Source of the DNA: Mahella australiensis 50-1 BON
GTDB taxonomy: Bacteria > Bacillota > Clostridia > Mahellales > Mahellaceae
Assembly: GCF_000213255.1 (NCBI RefSeq)
Contig: NC_015520.1
Location: forward strand, 2,659,349-2,723,348
Length of the DNA: 64,000 bases
Direction of reading: 5' to 3'
The translations under genes and the position numbers were made by a program. The notes beneath the pieces are model-generated. The model was not told where the DNA came from, did not search any database, and worked only from the letters and a program-made list of their open reading frames with translations. Each line of letters opens with the position of its first letter. Positions within the stretch are counted from its first letter, which is position 1. Below, one piece after another: positions 61,469-64,000 of the stretch.

Positions 61469-61872
61469 GGCTTTCAAAGGCTCTTGAAGTCGGCATATCT
61501 GTCCTGAGCTTCCGTGAGATGGCCGCTTAAATCCGCGAGCTTTATAGGTGGTACGGCAAAGGCACAAACTCATTATTTACTTGGCTATTCAGTATTCAGC
61601 TGTTGATAGCGGTGAGATAAGATGGGGAGGCTCGACTGCATATTCAAGCAACTTATTAATCGTTGCGGTAGTAATAGTTGGTATTATGAATTGGAAAAAA
61701 TGGCCGATGAATGATATAACGTTTACTGCTGACGCATGTGAAGAACCTATTTAAAGCTGGGTAAACATACAAAGATTAGAATAGGAATTTGGGTACAATT
61801 TAGCTATTGCTCAATACAAAAAGGCCCGGACGTTTAATAATTATCCGAGCCCATTTTTTCTATATGCACCAA
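61469..61872. other. Gap with terminator
   Basis: A rightward 68-codon frame (61548-61754) with one hydrophobic stretch has no convincing ribosome site or family and is doubtful. A hairpin GGCCCGGA (61823-61830) with TCCGAGCCC (61844-61852), followed by ATTTTTT, is a terminator for the genes on either side. Confidence 0.5.
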
Positions 61873-62772
61873 TTAGCTAAGATACTTATCCAATTTCGAT
61901 AGAGCATCGATATCAAAAATATCTTCTGTTATAGCGTCAAGTTGCTCTTTAGATGCCTCGGATATCCTCTTTTCATATTCCGGCGGCAATCCATTCAGTT
62001 TCTTGCGCAATTGTTTTATAAGCGTCTGTGCTGCTCCTTTTTCAATACCCTTCTCAATGCCCTTCTCAATGCCCTTTTCAATGCCTTCGTCAAGTATTAT
62101 TTTATAAGTTTCCGATTCCTGCAAGTTTAACATCTTGTCCACCTCCTTAAAAACCCTTTCTATTACGTCCTTGTTAAATACCAACCCGGAAAATATCTCG
62201 GCCTTGAATGCTATCTCTTTCTTCCTGCTTAATTCCATAGGCGCTGCTACTATAGCGTCCGTACACATTCTCAAATATTCGTCCTTCCTCATCCTGCGGC
62301 TATCCCTATCCATCAGTGGAAGCAAGGCATATAGATCATAGTATTTGGTTTTTATTACATCTTCAAATTTCGTTGCTCCTATATCTATCAGTCTATACTT
62401 ATAGTTAAGTTTATTTTCTTCACCAAGCTTATATGTTATGCCGCTGTCCATATTTATTCGGTCCTTGCCCATATATATTACGGCCTGATAAATCGGCAAG
62501 CCGTACTTTTCGATAATTTCTAACGCATATCTGAGCATCCTATACGGCATCTTTTTATCATTATCCGATTGAAACTCAAGATGCACCGCCACGTCATTTC
62601 CTTCTAGCGCGCACCTGTAGACCATATCGCCGCTCCTTCGCTCAACATGCGTAAATTCTATATTGAGTTCTTCCGCGTTATTAAGCTCTACGCCTATGAA
62701 ATAGGCCATCATGTCGTCTGTAATGTCTGCAAAAATATTTTTTACGGCTATATCATACGATTGATCCGGCAT
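61873..62772 (-). CDS. Rpn/PD-(D/E)XK nuclease-family protein
   Basis: 299 residues from ATG at 62772 (MPDQSYDIAVKNIFADITDD) with AGGAGAGG 4 nt upstream; the longer frame lacks a site. VYRCALEGNDVAVHLEFQSD has the E-x-Q form of the nuclease core typical of Rpn (recombination-promoting nuclease) and related transposase-like proteins, with MPYRMLRYALEIIEKYGLP following. Near residue 235 a tandem GIEKGIEKGIEKGIEKG repeat is coded by a 12-bp unit and may vary in number. Often present in many copies per genome. Function here unknown. Confidence 0.75.
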   Translation of the reverse strand: MPDQSYDIAVKNIFADITDDMMAYFIGVELNNAEELNIEFTHVERRSGDMVYRCALEGNDVAVHLEFQSDNDKKMPYRMLRYALEIIEKYGLPIYQAVIYMGKDRINMDSGITYKLGEENKLNYKYRLIDIGATKFEDVIKTKYYDLYALLPLMDRDSRRMRKDEYLRMCTDAIVAAPMELSRKKEIAFKAEIFSGLVFNKDVIERVFKEVDKMLNLQESETYKIILDEGIEKGIEKGIEKGIEKGAAQTLIKQLRKKLNGLPPEYEKRISEASKEQLDAITEDIFDIDALSKLDKYLS

Positions 62773-62866
62773 TTTTCCTCTCCTTATATCAATACTTAAA
62801 TTATAACGTGAGTAGCGTAGCATGTCAAACAATAATCGCATAAGGGGCGCATAAAGTTATGGTTGC

Positions 62867-64000
62867 CTAACGAGCTTTTATAACAGTATTGCTCTTCCAC
62901 TTATCGCCCTTCAGCCTACTGTAATATAAAGCACCTCTCACGAGCCAATCCACAAACATGCCTATCCATATCCCTACTACGCCCATTTTCAAAGGTATAC
63001 AAAAAACGTATCCCAACACAACCCTAAATGCCCACATACCGATCATAGAAGTAAGCAGGGTATATTTTGCATCGCCTGCGCCTTTCAAACCGGCCGGCAG
63101 CACAAAAGCCGCCGGCCACAATATCGGTGTGCTGATTGAACATAGCCTCACAAGCAGCGCGGACAAGTTTATCACATCGGCATCGCGTGAGTATATGGCA
63201 ACGAGTGGCCTGGCAAATATGAATGAAATGACGCACAATGCCAGCATACATAGCATAGAAACTTTTGTCAAATATAAGAGCGTGTCCCGTGCCTCATCGC
63301 TATCACCCTTGCCCATGCTCCGGCCTACCATGGTAGTCGCCGCTATACTGAGCGCATTGCCCGGAATATTGACCAAAGAAAATATTGAATTGGCTATGGA
63401 GTTAGAAGCTATGGCCACAGTCCCTAGTCCTACGATAAAAATCTGCGTGATAAGCTTTCCGCCGTTGAAGAGCAGTGATTCAATACCTGCCGGCAAACCT
63501 ACCGAGAATATGGATCGCTGCATGTAACTATCGATCTTAAACTGCTTGAGGCCGGTCAATTTTATTATTTTGGAACCGTTAAACAATATAAACATTATGA
63601 TCCCTGTCCCTATGGCACGCGCTATGGCTATGCCCAGCGCCGCTCCCATTACTTCCAAGCGAGGGATAGACAGGTCAATGGAAAAAATATTTATCCTCAA
63701 GCCATAGATCAAAACATAGCTTAAAATTATATTGACGATGTTCATAAAGACAGTGACGACCATCGGCGTTTTAGTATCACTCGCCCCGCGCAAAACGCCG
63801 CACGCTATAGCTGTCAACGATATTAATGGATATGTGAATAGTGTTATGCCAAGATATGTATATGAATACTGCATAACCCTTTCATCAGCTGCACCGAATA
63901 GGAAGTTTATAAGCGGTACTTGAAATATCCATAAAGCCACCGTAACTATGATAGACAGTAAGAGGCCGGAAAATAGAGCCTGCTTGACGGTTTCATTGGC
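62867..64000 (-). CDS. MATE-family multidrug/sodium antiporter, partial
   Basis: At least 377 residues; the frame stays open to the right edge (ANETVKQALFSGLLLSIIV), so the N-terminus is missing. Multiple membrane helices, the internal duplication typical of MATE (GVLRGASDTKTPMVVTVFMN and AGLKGAGDAKYTLLTSMIG) and VGLPAGIESLLFNGG identify the family. It exports cationic drugs or metabolites against sodium or protons. Confidence 0.88.
   Translation of the reverse strand, partial: ANETVKQALFSGLLLSIIVTVALWIFQVPLINFLFGAADERVMQYSYTYLGITLFTYPLISLTAIACGVLRGASDTKTPMVVTVFMNIVNIILSYVLIYGLRINIFSIDLSIPRLEVMGAALGIAIARAIGTGIIMFILFNGSKIIKLTGLKQFKIDSYMQRSIFSVGLPAGIESLLFNGGKLITQIFIVGLGTVAIASNSIANSIFSLVNIPGNALSIAATTMVGRSMGKGDSDEARDTLLYLTKVSMLCMLALCVISFIFARPLVAIYSRDADVINLSALLVRLCSISTPILWPAAFVLPAGLKGAGDAKYTLLTSMIGMWAFRVVLGYVFCIPLKMGVVGIWIGMFVDWLVRGALYYSRLKGDKWKSNTVIKAR

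Noticed and set aside
61548-61754. 68-codon ORF with a hydrophobic stretch after the DnaI-like gene
   Set aside because: No convincing ribosome site or family match; ends before a terminator. Kept only as a note in the gap entry.

Overview
The window looks like chromosomal DNA of a spore-forming, moderately AT-rich Firmicute of the Clostridia. The evidence is yabG, a cotJC-type spore-coat catalase gene, the DUF1659/DUF2922/YvrJ sigma-factor module, DnaD/DnaI primosome genes and Gram-positive Shine-Dalgarno sites. A relative of Mahella or Thermoanaerobacterales is a guess from gene style, not a demonstration. No rRNA or tRNA gene was seen.

Positions 1 to about 39,065 appear to be the right-hand part of a large integrated mobile element. 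The right end carries a large serine recombinase (37468-39051) directly abutting the 3' part of a cotJC-like manganese-catalase gene (39066-39461). The left end lies outside the window. From left to right the element holds: (a) an uncharacterised leftward operon (4943 to <1) with a signal-peptide protein, a DUF2325 protein, a membrane-anchored ComEC-like metallo-beta-lactamase and a PD-(D/E)XK nuclease that looks frameshifted; (b) an IS1634-type insertion; (c) a CRISPR-Cas locus of type IV architecture, csf1-csf2-array-csf3-cas6-recD, headed by a ribbon-helix-helix/EXLDI gene, whose RecD-like helicase in place of DinG matches subtype IV-D, plus a second decayed mini-array; (d) a type I restriction-modification operon (hsdM, two half-size hsdS, hsdR); (e) a ParB-like protein with a D12-class adenine methylase; (f) a graveyard of mobile DNA (IS30, IS3, IS21 istB remnant, an ORF-less group II intron, a transposase fragment) with a low-GC secreted protein gene; (g) a plasmid-like backbone (replication-initiator-type protein, DUF5697-type protein, S1-domain protein, VirD4 coupling protein, then divergently an XRE repressor, an ImmA-type peptidase and the recombinase).

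From 39,466 onward the DNA reads as host chromosome: an XRE regulator, a carbohydrate ABC transporter operon with a GH97-family glycosidase, a second CUT1 transporter with an FAD oxidoreductase and an AraC-type sensor-regulator, a HdeD-like membrane protein, the sigma-factor module, yabG, argC-argB, galU, a DnaD/DnaI-like pair, an Rpn-like nuclease and a MATE transporter running off the right edge.

The main observations are these. The type IV-D locus is complete for interference but has no adaptation genes in the window. One spacer in each array matches the same gene start (28 of 31 nt) in opposite orientations, and the differences fall in a pattern expected of two homologous coding sequences. 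A 14-bp motif is shared by the promoters of the EXLDI/CRISPR operon and of hsdM, suggesting joint control of two defence systems. Integration in a spore-coat gene raises the possibility of skin-like excision during sporulation.
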